Part shown: piece after piece, positions 1 through 6,768 of the stretch | Layout of the letters: every line of letters starts with the position of its first letter | Numbering within the stretch: the stretch's first letter is position 1 | Source: Clostridia bacterium | GTDB lineage: Bacteria > Bacillota > Clostridia > Oscillospirales > Acutalibacteraceae | DNA: 13,029 nucleotides | Assembly: GCA_017549905.1 (NCBI GenBank) | Contig: JAFYNC010000134.1 | Coordinates: 1 to 13,029, forward strand | Direction of reading: 5' to 3' | Program-made: the position numbers and the translations under genes | The notes under the pieces: generated by a model | Told to the model about the DNA's origin: nothing | The model's database searches: none | What the model saw: only the letters and a program-made list of their open reading frames with translations

Positions 1-549
1 ATGGCTGCGGCACTTGCTATTGGCGGAACACTTTATCTTCTTAACTCTGCATGGGGCTTTGGCTCAGATGAACTTGCCGCACCTCAGGCTACACTTATGA
101 AGCTTATTGTTGAGGGCGTAATGGAAGGAAATCTTCCTTGGGCGCTTGTATTTATCGGCGTGTTTATAGCAGTTGTTGTTGAACTTATAGGTATACCTGT
201 GTTACCGTTTGCGATTGGTGTTTATCTTCCTGTTCAGCTTAATGCTTGTATTATGGTTGGCGGTGTTATCCGTCTTATTGTTGAAAAGCTTTCAAGCAAA
301 AAGGCAAATAAGGACCAAGTTGTTAACGACGGTATACTCTTCTGCTCAGGTATGATTGCGGGTGAAGGTATAGTTGGCATTGTTCTTGCTCTCTTTGCAG
401 TATTCGGTATCGACAAGGTGATTGACCTTTCAGGTAAGCTTGGAATATCACCTGCGGTTTCTAATATCGGTGGCTTAGTGCTATTTGCAATAATCATATT
501 TACTCTTCTTAAATTCAGTATTTTAAGAAAGCGTAAAACAGAAGAATAA
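1..549 (+). CDS. OPT-family oligopeptide transporter, C-terminal part
   Basis: This is the C-terminal end of an integral membrane transporter of the OPT (oligopeptide transporter) family, which moves small peptides or metal-peptide complexes across the cytoplasmic membrane by proton coupling. The visible 182 residues hold several hydrophobic membrane segments (roughly residues 1-18, 46-88, 110-138 and 150-172) separated by a short basic loop (SSKKANKDQ) and end in a basic tail (RKRKTEE). Bacterial OPT proteins are usually 550-650 residues long, so about two thirds lies beyond the left edge, and the ATG at position 1 is most likely an internal methionine. The glycine-rich, proline-containing segments (IGIPVLPFAIGVYLP; CSGMIAGEGIVGI) are typical of the OPT C-terminal half. 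The next gene begins 3 bp after the stop, so the two are surely co-transcribed. The family call is from recall of family sequence; substrate unknown. Confidence 0.85.
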   Translation: MAAALAIGGTLYLLNSAWGFGSDELAAPQATLMKLIVEGVMEGNLPWALVFIGVFIAVVVELIGIPVLPFAIGVYLPVQLNACIMVGGVIRLIVEKLSSKKANKDQVVNDGILFCSGMIAGEGIVGIVLALFAVFGIDKVIDLSGKLGISPAVSNIGGLVLFAIIIFTLLKFSILRKRKTEE

Positions 550-552
550 GCT

Positions 553-876
553 ATGAAAGAAAATTCCCCCCCCAAAAAGCCTTTTATAAAAAATATTAGT
601 TGGACAAATGAGCAAGGCAAGGTAACACTTCAGATAGAAAATAAAGGTATTTTTAACTTTCTTGCGCAAAAACTCTTAAAAAAGCCAAAGATAAGTTATA
701 TTCATCTTGATGATTTTGGCAGTTTTGTTTGGACTAAAATTGACGGTGAAACCGATATTGTTGCAATAGGCAAAGAGGTTGAGGCAAAGTTCGGAGAAAA
801 GGCAAATCCTTTGTATGAAAGGCTTTCACAATATTTAAAAACTCTTAAAAGTTATGGATTTATAGATTTCAAATAA
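553..876 (+). CDS. PqqD-family (RiPP recognition element-like) small protein
   Basis: A 107-residue soluble protein whose C-terminal 60 residues match the PqqD fold: an LDDFGSFVW segment (about 52-60), then GETDIVAIGKEVEAKF and a terminal helix-glycine-hydrophobic ending (LKTLKSYGFIDF). PqqD-like domains (RiPP recognition elements) bind leader peptides for radical SAM peptide-modifying enzymes, but many stand alone next to transporters and have no known role. Here it follows the OPT transporter by 3 bp and no peptide-modification radical SAM gene is adjacent, so a part in peptide transport or transporter function is only an inference. The ribosome site (AGAAGAA) is weak, which fits translational coupling to the upstream gene. 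Codons 5-7 contain a run of eight C bases (566-573), unusual in this AT-rich DNA and a potential slippage site that would shut the frame. Confidence 0.75.
   Translation: MKENSPPKKPFIKNISWTNEQGKVTLQIENKGIFNFLAQKLLKKPKISYIHLDDFGSFVWTKIDGETDIVAIGKEVEAKFGEKANPLYERLSQYLKTLKSYGFIDFK
566..573 (+). repeat. C8 homopolymer near the start of the PqqD-like gene
   Basis: Eight consecutive C residues encode the Ser-Pro-Pro at residues 5-7. A one-base gain or loss shifts the frame before the domain begins. Such tracts can be phase-variable switches, but they are also common sites of sequencing error. Confidence 0.7.
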
Positions 877-908
877 AAATTTCCCTGTCGCAAGACAGGG
901 AAATTTTT
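875..908. terminator. Bidirectional Rho-independent terminator between convergent genes
   Basis: A perfect 15-bp stem (875-889 with 894-908) closes on a GCAA tetraloop. Its core is TTTCCCTGTC/GACAGGGAAA with A runs outside on the left and T runs on the right, so it can end transcription from both sides. It overlaps the TAA of the PqqD-like gene (874-876) and touches the TAA of the citrate synthase gene (908-910): the two convergent units share it completely. Confidence 0.93.
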
Positions 909-2257
909 TATCTTTTATTCATTTCAATATATTCTCTGTGAGGTTGTACCGCCATATAAGCAGGACGAATAATTTTACCTGCGTTTATAAGCTCTTCAAT
1001 TCTGTGAGCGCTCCAACCTGCTATTCTGGCAATAGCGAAAATTGGGGTGAACAGCTCGCGGGGAAGACCTAACATATCGTAAACAAAGCCACTGTAAAAG
1101 TCAACGTTTGCGCTGACACCTTTATACATTTTGCGCTCCTTTGCAATTACCTCAGGCGCTAATTCCTCTATTAAATCATAAAGTTCAAATTCTTTTGTAA
1201 GTCCTTTTTCTTCCGAAAGGTTCTTAACAAACTTTTTAAACACCTTGGCTCTCGGGTCGGACACAGAATAAATCGCGTGACCTATACCATAGATAAGACC
1301 TGCTTTATCAAAAGCTTCTTTATGCAAAATTTTAGCAAGGTAATTAGATACTTCTTCGCGGTCGTTCCAATCAGATACATTTTGCTTTATATCCTCTAAC
1401 ATATTAGAAACCTTAATGTTAGCGCCGCCGTGCTTTGGTCCTTTAAGAGAGCCTAATGCTGCGGCTATTGCAGAGTATGTATCTGTTCCCGAGGAGGAAA
1501 CAACGTGGGTTGTAAAGGTGGAGTTATTACCGCCGCCATGCTCTGCGTGAAGAATTAAAGCTATATCAAGCACCTTTGCCTCAAGGGGTGAATACTTTCC
1601 GTCAATGCGTAGCATATGAAGAATATTTTCAGCAGTAGAAAGCTCGGGACTCGGCTCATGAATAAAAAAGCTGTTACTCTTCTTTGTGCCATAATTATAG
1701 GCATGGTAGCCGTAAACCGCAAGTTGAGGAAAACGTGAAATAAGCTGCAGACACTGCCTTAAAACATTGGGTATTGAAGTATCATCGGGATTAGCATCGT
1801 AAGAATAGAGGGTTAAAACGCTTCGTGCTAACGAGTTCATCATATCTGTAGACGATGCTTTCATTATAATATCGCGAACAAAATTATTAGGAAGCGGTCT
1901 GTATGAGAAAAGTAGTTTTTTAAATTCCGAAAGCTCGGTTTGTGTTGGAAGTTCGCCGAAAATTAAAAGGTAAATTACCTCTTCAAAGCCATAACGGTTG
2001 TCAGCAATTATACCGTCAATCAAATCTTCAACAGGGTATCCTCTATAATAAAGTTCACCTTTGCAGGGAACATCTTCACCGTTTATTTTCTTTTTGGAAA
2101 TAACATCAGAAATTTCGGTAAGACCTGTAAGCACACCTTTACCGTTTACATCACGAAGACCGCGATACACCTTGTGTTCAAGGTATAAATTAGGGTCTAT
2201 TTTATTATTTTCAATGCATTTATCAGCAAAAAACTGTATGTCTTTGTTATATATCAA
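908..2257 (-). CDS. gltA: Citrate synthase (citrate/2-methylcitrate synthase family)
   Basis: Condenses acetyl-CoA and oxaloacetate to citrate in the cytoplasm; in fermentative Clostridia it usually feeds an incomplete cycle towards 2-oxoglutarate and glutamate. The 449-residue protein carries the family landmarks: HAEHGGGNNSTF (237-248), the first catalytic His in KHGGAN (H276), the second in GIGHAIY (H327) followed by the oxaloacetate-binding DPR (R336), and the catalytic Asp in VDFYSG (D386). The start is TTG: no ATG occurs in frame until residue 138, and AGAGAG lies 6 nt upstream of the TTG. An N-terminal segment of about 40 residues precedes the conserved core, as in other clostridial forms of about 450 residues. 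It follows the diaminopimelate dehydrogenase gene by 31 bp with no terminator between, so it is the second gene of that operon. 2-methylcitrate synthase activity cannot be ruled out from sequence. Confidence 0.93.
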   Translation of the reverse strand: MIYNKDIQFFADKCIENNKIDPNLYLEHKVYRGLRDVNGKGVLTGLTEISDVISKKKINGEDVPCKGELYYRGYPVEDLIDGIIADNRYGFEEVIYLLIFGELPTQTELSEFKKLLFSYRPLPNNFVRDIIMKASSTDMMNSLARSVLTLYSYDANPDDTSIPNVLRQCLQLISRFPQLAVYGYHAYNYGTKKSNSFFIHEPSPELSTAENILHMLRIDGKYSPLEAKVLDIALILHAEHGGGNNSTFTTHVVSSSGTDTYSAIAAALGSLKGPKHGGANIKVSNMLEDIKQNVSDWNDREEVSNYLAKILHKEAFDKAGLIYGIGHAIYSVSDPRAKVFKKFVKNLSEEKGLTKEFELYDLIEELAPEVIAKERKMYKGVSANVDFYSGFVYDMLGLPRELFTPIFAIARIAGWSAHRIEELINAGKIIRPAYMAVQPHREYIEMNKR

Positions 2258-2272
2258 TTGTATCTCTCTTTC

Positions 2273-2304
2273 TAAAGTAATCTCTTTTTTAAAGTAATCT
2301 CTTT
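2273..2304. repeat. 15-bp tandem repeat spanning a gene junction
   Basis: The 15-mer TAAAGTAATCTCTTT (plus strand) occurs at 2273-2287 and again at 2290-2304, a period of 17 bp. One copy encodes the last codons of diaminopimelate dehydrogenase and its neighbour lies in the spacer ahead of the citrate synthase ribosome site. It looks like a local slippage duplication. Confidence 0.8.
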
Positions 2305-3272
2305 CTTAAATCTTCATTTGAAGCAGGGGATAAATAGCAAGGCGCAACATCAAAAACGGTTTTACAGCCTGATAAGCCCTCCTTATTCATTCGGTATGCG
2401 GCGCGCGCATAAGCTAAAAGCACAGAAGATGTGAATTCGGGGTTAGAATCAAGCCTTAGGCTATATTCAATAATATGTGTATTTTCATTATTTAATCCCG
2501 TTTTTCCACTTCTTAGTACCATTCCGCCGTGTGGAATACCGCTATGGTTCTGCTTCATTTCTTCCATAGTTATAAAATGAACTGTGGTGTCGTAATCTGC
2601 AAAATAGTTGGGCATTGTCTTAATTTCGGTTTCAATTCTTTTAAGGTCTGCGCCCTCTTCGGCTACTACAAAACATTCTCTTGTATGCTTTTGGCGGGTT
2701 GAAAGTGTTGGGTTTTCACCCTTTCTCACACTTTCAATAGCAGCCTCAACGGGAATTGTATACTGACGGGCATCAATCACCCCGTCTATTCTTCTTATAG
2801 CGTCAGAATGGCCTTGGCTTACGCCCTTGCCCCAAAATGTATAGTCGTTACCGTTTGGCAAAATAGCCTCTGCATAAAGGCGGTTGAGTGAGAACATACC
2901 GGGGTCCCAACCTACCGAAATCATAGCTATTTTTTTACCCTTCTTAGCGGTTTTATCAACATTGCTGAAATGCTCAGGAATTTTAGCGTGGGTATCAAAG
3001 CTATCAACAACATTGAAATGCTCTTCATGATAAGGTGTTTGAGTTGGCAGGTCGGTAGCAGAGCCGCCACAAATAATCAATGCATCTATATTTTCCTTGT
3101 GGTTTAAAATATCATCTATATGGTAAACTGCGGCACCGGTAAGTGTTTTTACAGTCTCAGGTGCACGTCTTGTAAAAACGCCGTAAAGCTCAGTATCGGG
3201 ATTTTGTTTTATTGCACATTCAACACCGCGGCCTAAATTTCCGTAGCCTGCAATTGCTATTTTGATTTTCAT
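2289..3272 (-). CDS. ddh: meso-Diaminopimelate dehydrogenase
   Basis: Catalyses the one-step NADPH-dependent reductive amination of tetrahydrodipicolinate (L-2-amino-6-oxopimelate) to meso-diaminopimelate, the precursor of lysine and peptidoglycan, bypassing the acyl-DAP branches. The 327-residue protein has an N-terminal Rossmann motif (AGYGNLGRGVE, about 8-18), the CGGSATDLP loop (68-76), the SVGWDPGMFSLNR block (119-131), FWGKGVSQGHSDAIRRI (147-162) and HSGIPHGG (243-250), all in the order and spacing I recall for the Corynebacterium enzyme (about 320 residues). I chose the ATG at 3272 because GGAGA sits 8 nt upstream; two earlier in-frame ATGs (3299, 3281) have no ribosome site and add nine residues before the Rossmann strand. 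First gene of a two-gene unit with citrate synthase, under the promoter at 3304-3332. Confidence 0.94.
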   Translation of the reverse strand: MKIKIAIAGYGNLGRGVECAIKQNPDTELYGVFTRRAPETVKTLTGAAVYHIDDILNHKENIDALIICGGSATDLPTQTPYHEEHFNVVDSFDTHAKIPEHFSNVDKTAKKGKKIAMISVGWDPGMFSLNRLYAEAILPNGNDYTFWGKGVSQGHSDAIRRIDGVIDARQYTIPVEAAIESVRKGENPTLSTRQKHTRECFVVAEEGADLKRIETEIKTMPNYFADYDTTVHFITMEEMKQNHSGIPHGGMVLRSGKTGLNNENTHIIEYSLRLDSNPEFTSSVLLAYARAAYRMNKEGLSGCKTVFDVAPCYLSPASNEDLRKRLL

Positions 3273-3303
3273 TTTTCGCATCTCCAAATTTAAATTCACA
3301 AAT

Positions 3304-3332
3304 ATAATAACATTTTTTTGTTAATTTATCAA
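3304..3332 (-). promoter_or_regulatory. Sigma-A-type promoter of the ddh-citrate synthase unit
   Basis: On the minus strand, -35 TTGATA (3332-3327), a 17-bp spacer and -10 TATTAT (3309-3304) lie just ahead of the ddh ribosome site. The -35 box overlaps the stop codon of the upstream radical SAM gene. Match to consensus is 5/6 for each box (TTGACA, TATAAT). Confidence 0.65.
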
Positions 3333-4204
3333 TTATTAATTGCTAAAAAGTTGTGAATATAATTTAAAACCTTCTTTTTATCTGCCGACCAAAGCGGCGC
3401 AATTAGCGACTTTTTGTCGCCGTCACCTGTGATTCTGTGCACAACCGCATCTTGTGGTAAAATTTGAATACAAGCTTTTAAAATTTCTGCATATTCGTTT
3501 AATTTAAGGCAACGAAATTTTCCGTTTAAATATTCTTTTTCCAAGTCGGTATTTTTAAGCACATGTAACAGGTGAAATTTAAAGCCATCAGTTCCTGCGT
3601 TTATGCAAAACTTTGTTGTGTTCAAAGCGTCCTGCTTTGTTTCCTGCGGCAGACCTATTATAATATGTGTTACAACCTCAATATTAGCGTTTTTAAGTCT
3701 TTTCACAGCATCAAGATACACGTTATTTTCATACCCGCGGCGGATGTATTCCGCAGTTTTTTGGTTAGAGGTTTGAAACCCTAACTCTATAGTTACGGGT
3801 TTAATTTTATTTAGTTCTTTTAACATTTCTACTGTATCTTGAGGTAAACAGTCGGGTCTGGTTGCAATATTAATGCCGACTATATATTCGGGTGAAATAG
3901 CCTCTTTAAAAAGTTTTTCTAATTTATCAGTTGCGGCGTATGTATTAGTAAAAGGCTGAAAATACGCGATATATTTGCCGTCTTTTATTTTGTTTTCAAC
4001 TCTTTTTTTTGCTTTTTCAAGTTGTTCTGTTATACTGTTTCCGCTTTCGGCAAATTCACCGCTTCCGCATTCTGAACAAAAAATACAGCCTTTATCTGAA
4101 AGTGTGCCATCACGATTCGGACAGGTAAACCCTGCGTCAATAGATAGTTTATAAACCTTGCAACCAAATTTTTCTTTGTAATATTGGTTTAGTGTTTTAT
4201 ACAT
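3329..4204 (-). CDS. TIGR01212-family radical SAM protein (YtqA/YhcC-like)
   Basis: A 291-residue radical SAM protein of the YhcC (E. coli)/YtqA (B. subtilis) type. The cluster cysteines are C28, C40 and C43 in TCPNRDG...GCIFC, the spaced CX11CX2C form typical of this Elp3-related group, with a fourth nearby cysteine at C46. Further family landmarks are YFQPFTNTYA (81-90), GINIATRPDCLP (about 110-121), ELGFQTSN (140-147), VVTHIIIGLPQET (about 177-189) and FKFHLLHVLKNT (208-219). The reaction of the family is not established to my knowledge; a link to tRNA or RNA modification is inferred from Elp3-like features. The start is supported by AGAGGT 7 nt upstream. It has its own promoter, is divergent from the FkbM-type gene, and no convincing terminator separates it from ddh. 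Confidence 0.9.
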   Translation of the reverse strand: MYKTLNQYYKEKFGCKVYKLSIDAGFTCPNRDGTLSDKGCIFCSECGSGEFAESGNSITEQLEKAKKRVENKIKDGKYIAYFQPFTNTYAATDKLEKLFKEAISPEYIVGINIATRPDCLPQDTVEMLKELNKIKPVTIELGFQTSNQKTAEYIRRGYENNVYLDAVKRLKNANIEVVTHIIIGLPQETKQDALNTTKFCINAGTDGFKFHLLHVLKNTDLEKEYLNGKFRCLKLNEYAEILKACIQILPQDAVVHRITGDGDKKSLIAPLWSADKKKVLNYIHNFLAINN

Positions 4205-4216
4205 AAATGTTACCTC

Positions 4217-4245
4217 TTGTATATTTTGGGTGTTTGTTGTAAAAT
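4217..4245 (+). promoter_or_regulatory. Probable promoter of the FkbM-type gene
   Basis: Plus strand: TTGTAT (4217-4222), 17-bp spacer, TAAAAT (4240-4245), placed about 48 bp before the start. It overlaps the divergent radical SAM promoter, so the two units may compete for polymerase. Confidence 0.45.
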
Positions 4246-4274
4246 ATTATAGCATTTAAAAGCATATTAGTAAA
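4246..4274 (-). promoter_or_regulatory. Promoter of the radical SAM gene (extended -10)
   Basis: Minus strand: -35 TTTACT (4274-4269, 4/6), 17-bp spacer, perfect -10 TATAAT (4251-4246) preceded by TGC, making an extended -10 (TGNTATAAT). It is followed by the AGAGGT ribosome site at 4217-4212. Confidence 0.72.
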
Positions 4275-4293
4275 CAAGCGAAAGGAATAAATT

Positions 4294-5331
4294 ATGGAAA
4301 GAGAGCTTTGGAAATACTTAAAAACCGCAGATAAGCCTATTTTGCTTTACGGAATGGGCAACGGTGCAGATAAAATTATAAATGTGCTCGAATTTTACGG
4401 TATAGAGTTTCAAGGCGTTTTCGCTAGTGACGGATTTGTAAGAGATAAGCTTTTTCATGGCAAAAAAATAATGTCCTACGGAGAGGCGAAAGAAATTTAC
4501 GGTGAAATGATAGTTCTTTTATGCTTTGGAAGTGCAAGGGAAGATGTGCGTGAAAATGTGCTGAAAATAGCAAGTGAGCAAGAGCTATATGCACCCGAGG
4601 TTCCTGTAGTTGCGGGTGGACTTTTTTGCGAGGAGTATTATAACAGTAACAAAGATAGGTTTAATAAGGTTTATGAACGGCTTTCTGATGAGCAGTCGCG
4701 CAAGACCTATGAAAACCTTATAAAATATAAATTGAGCGGAAAAATTGAATATTTACTCGAATGTGAGGTCGGCGAGGACGAGCCGTATAACAGTTTTTTA
4801 AAGCTTAATAATACCGAAAGTTTTCTTGACCTTGGCGCTTATACGGGGGATACGGTTGCCGACTTTGTGAAAAGGGTAGACGGATATAAAAAAATATTTG
4901 CCGCCGAGCCTGATTTTAAAAACTTTAATAGGCTTGTTGCAAATACCGAAAATTTAAAAGATATTTTTTGTTTTAATGTTGGAATTTCTAACTTTTGCGG
5001 TTTAGCGCCTTTTAGTATGAACGGCGGCAGAAATTCTAAAAAAGAAAAAGGCACTAAAGAAATAGAGTTTAAAACTGTTGATGATTTAGTAGCGCAAAAT
5101 GAGATTACATATATAAAAATGGATGTTGAAGGCGAAGAGGAAAATGCAATTAAGGGCGCTAAAAATACAATACTTAGAGATAAACCTAAAATGTTAGTAT
5201 CGGCTTATCACAAAACAGAGGATTTAATTCTTCTGCCCGAAACAGTGATGAACATTCGTGACGATTATAAAATTTATATACGTCATTTTAAATCCTTGCC
5301 CGCGTGGGATACAAATTTTTATTTTGTTTAA
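4294..5331 (+). CDS. FkbM-family SAM-dependent methyltransferase with N-terminal nucleotide-binding-like domain
   Basis: A 345-residue, two-part cytosolic protein. The C-terminal half (about 175-345) is an FkbM-type methyltransferase: SAM-binding FLDLGAYTGDT (177-187), an acidic residue ending the next strand (AAEPD, 203-207), the strand YIKMDVEGEEENAIKGA (273-289) and the late SAYH motif (303-306). FkbM enzymes O-methylate sugars, polyketides or glycans. The N-terminal part (about 15-110) has a Rossmann-like strand-turn-helix (ILLYGMGNGADKIINVL, 16-32), a pattern seen in clostridial FkbM proteins tied to surface polysaccharides. The start has AAAGGA about 7 nt upstream. It stands alone as a single-gene unit, with no glycan-synthesis genes beside it, so the acceptor is unknown. 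Confidence 0.85.
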   Translation: MERELWKYLKTADKPILLYGMGNGADKIINVLEFYGIEFQGVFASDGFVRDKLFHGKKIMSYGEAKEIYGEMIVLLCFGSAREDVRENVLKIASEQELYAPEVPVVAGGLFCEEYYNSNKDRFNKVYERLSDEQSRKTYENLIKYKLSGKIEYLLECEVGEDEPYNSFLKLNNTESFLDLGAYTGDTVADFVKRVDGYKKIFAAEPDFKNFNRLVANTENLKDIFCFNVGISNFCGLAPFSMNGGRNSKKEKGTKEIEFKTVDDLVAQNEITYIKMDVEGEEENAIKGAKNTILRDKPKMLVSAYHKTEDLILLPETVMNIRDDYKIYIRHFKSLPAWDTNFYFV

Positions 5332-5362
5332 TTAATATAATCTGTTTTATGTGGCAATAAAG

Positions 5363-5393
5363 AAAGACCGCTTTGATTAAAAAGCGGTCTTTT
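5363..5393. terminator. Bidirectional terminator between the FkbM-type gene and the transaldolase
   Basis: A perfect 12-bp stem AAAGACCGCTTT (5363-5374)/AAAGCGGTCTTT (5381-5392) with a 6-nt loop. T-rich tails occur on both strands. It closes the seven-gene sugar operon on the minus strand and the FkbM-type gene on the plus strand. Confidence 0.9.
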
Positions 5394-5412
5394 AACATAT
5401 AGACTTTAAAAC

Positions 5413-6087
5413 TTAAAAATCGAGGATTGTTTTTTCGCCGTAAACATTTGTCCAATCCTTTTCAAAACCGTCAATAGCGGCATTGGTCATAGGATGTGAT
5501 ATAACGGCTTTCATTATATCATCAGTAATGGTTACGCACTGACAACCAACAGAAGCGCATTTATGTACCTGTTCAGCATTTTTAAAGCTTGCGGCAAGAA
5601 CTTTACAGGGTAAATCATAAATTGCAAACTGCTCAACGATTTGTGCTACCACCTCGCAACCGTCACCAATAATATTATCAAGACGGTTTACGTAAGGAGC
5701 TACATAATCCGCACCTGCTTTAGCAGCAATAAGAGCTTGTGCAGGAGTGAAAATTGCGGTCATAAGAACCTTGACACCGCGCTTTTTGAGTTCCATTGTA
5801 GCCTTTAAGCCTTCTTCACAAATCGGAATTTTAACACAAAATTCACCGCCTGATTTTTCGTTCATAAGAACAGCTTCTTCAACTATTTTTGAAGCCTCTG
5901 TTTGAACTGTTTGAGCAAAGAAAAGTTTATCGGGTCCTATAATGTTACGGATATCTTTAACGATTTCCCAAAAATCTCTATTTTCTTTTGCAATAATAGA
6001 GGGATTTGTTGTAACACCTGAAAGAGGATAAAATTCATTGCAGTGTTTTATAGCGGCTATATCAGCCGTATCAAGTATATATTCCAT
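5413..6087 (-). CDS. Fructose-6-phosphate aldolase/transaldolase (TalC/FSA type)
   Basis: A class I aldolase of the small transaldolase group (224 residues; FSA/TalC proteins are about 215-220). The Schiff-base lysine is K86 in VKIP; the TTNPSI motif (26-31) and ADYVAPYVNRLD (126-137) with Y132 are present. Q59 in FFAQ is the residue I associate with fructose-6-phosphate aldolase rather than transaldolase (which has Glu), so cleavage or formation of a dihydroxyacetone-type aldol is favoured over C3-unit transfer; this is inference from remembered family distinctions. It is the last gene of the seven-gene operon, 16 bp after the deacetylase gene, with GGAGGT 9 nt ahead of its ATG. In context it would cleave the ketose or ketose phosphate made by the upstream isomerase and kinase. 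Confidence 0.88.
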   Translation of the reverse strand: MEYILDTADIAAIKHCNEFYPLSGVTTNPSIIAKENRDFWEIVKDIRNIIGPDKLFFAQTVQTEASKIVEEAVLMNEKSGGEFCVKIPICEEGLKATMELKKRGVKVLMTAIFTPAQALIAAKAGADYVAPYVNRLDNIIGDGCEVVAQIVEQFAIYDLPCKVLAASFKNAEQVHKCASVGCQCVTITDDIMKAVISHPMTNAAIDGFEKDWTNVYGEKTILDF

Positions 6088-6103
6088 TTTTATAAAACCT
6101 CCG

Positions 6104-6736
6104 TCAAAGTATTTGATTTATGTTATTAATATTAATACCCAAAGGGATATTTTCAATATTTTTAATTCTAAACAGTTCTTCAGCCGTAACCAAAGTGTAT
6201 CCTTGTTTCTTTAATTCCGGCAAAATAACATCTAATGCTTTCGATGTATTATTCAAAAGATGCATACAAGCAACCGCGCCATCTGATATTGAATTTAAAA
6301 CGGCGTTGATTATTCGCTCAGGTGTTGTTTCAGAAGACCATTCATTATCGGTGTTAATGCCGTGTCCCAAAAGAGGCAGCTTTAATTCAGCCATAGTTTG
6401 CATAACTAAATCGTTATATGCTATAAAAGGCAACCGCGCCATTTTAATATCATAGTTAAGTCGTCTTTTAACCTCTACTATAGGACTGAGCATTTCATCA
6501 ACTATTTCCTGTTTAGAATTAAGTTCACAAAGATTAACGTGATTCCATCCGTGTGAAACAATTTGGAATCCATGGTCAATAGCATATCGCAGTTGATTTT
6601 GGGTTTCATCGTTAATCTTTTTGCCAATAATAGCAAATCCGGCTTTCCAACCATACGCCGATATTTTGTCTACCATTTCGTATACAAGCGCATTAGGACC
6701 ATCATCAAAAATAAATGACATATATTTTTGCGACAT
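6104..6736 (-). CDS. NodB-homology (CE4) polysaccharide deacetylase-like protein, cytosolic
   Basis: A 210-residue protein of the carbohydrate esterase 4 fold, which removes N- or O-acetyl groups with a metal held by Asp-His-His. Motif 1 is FIFDDGP (D11, D12), motif 2 is SHGWNH (metal ligands H62, H66), motif 3 is ARLPF (R101-F104, usually RPPY/F), and a late His (H159 in CMHLL) fits motif 5. There is no signal peptide or membrane anchor and almost no sequence besides the catalytic domain, unlike cell-wall or chitin deacetylases, so it probably acts on a small molecule inside the cell. It follows the fucose-isomerase-like gene by 32 bp, with AAAGGA 10 nt upstream that can pair into a small hairpin. 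Its substrate may be an acetylated sugar or a related amide; this is inferred only from operon position. Confidence 0.82.
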   Translation of the reverse strand: MSQKYMSFIFDDGPNALVYEMVDKISAYGWKAGFAIIGKKINDETQNQLRYAIDHGFQIVSHGWNHVNLCELNSKQEIVDEMLSPIVEVKRRLNYDIKMARLPFIAYNDLVMQTMAELKLPLLGHGINTDNEWSSETTPERIINAVLNSISDGAVACMHLLNNTSKALDVILPELKKQGYTLVTAEELFRIKNIENIPLGININNINQIL

Positions 6737-6746
6737 AAAATATCAG

Positions 6747-6768
6747 TCCTTTATACTAATGTATAGGA
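6747..6768 (-). promoter_or_regulatory. Intercistronic hairpin covering the deacetylase ribosome site
   Basis: In minus-strand RNA, TCC-TATAC pairs with GTATA-(AA)-GGA around an ATTA loop: 5 bp plus 3 bp across a 2-nt bulge. The GGA is the ribosome site of the deacetylase gene. It is weak, but placed to tune translation relative to the gene before it. Confidence 0.3.

Noticed and set aside
4003-4010. T8 run in the radical SAM gene as a phase-variation tract
   Set aside because: A/T runs of this length are common by chance in AT-rich DNA and this one encodes an ordinary Ala-Lys-Lys-Arg stretch.
3329-4204. The radical SAM gene as partner of the PqqD-like protein in peptide modification
   Set aside because: It is of the TIGR01212 YtqA/YhcC type, lacks the SPASM region of peptide maturases, and is separated by a convergent operon and terminator.
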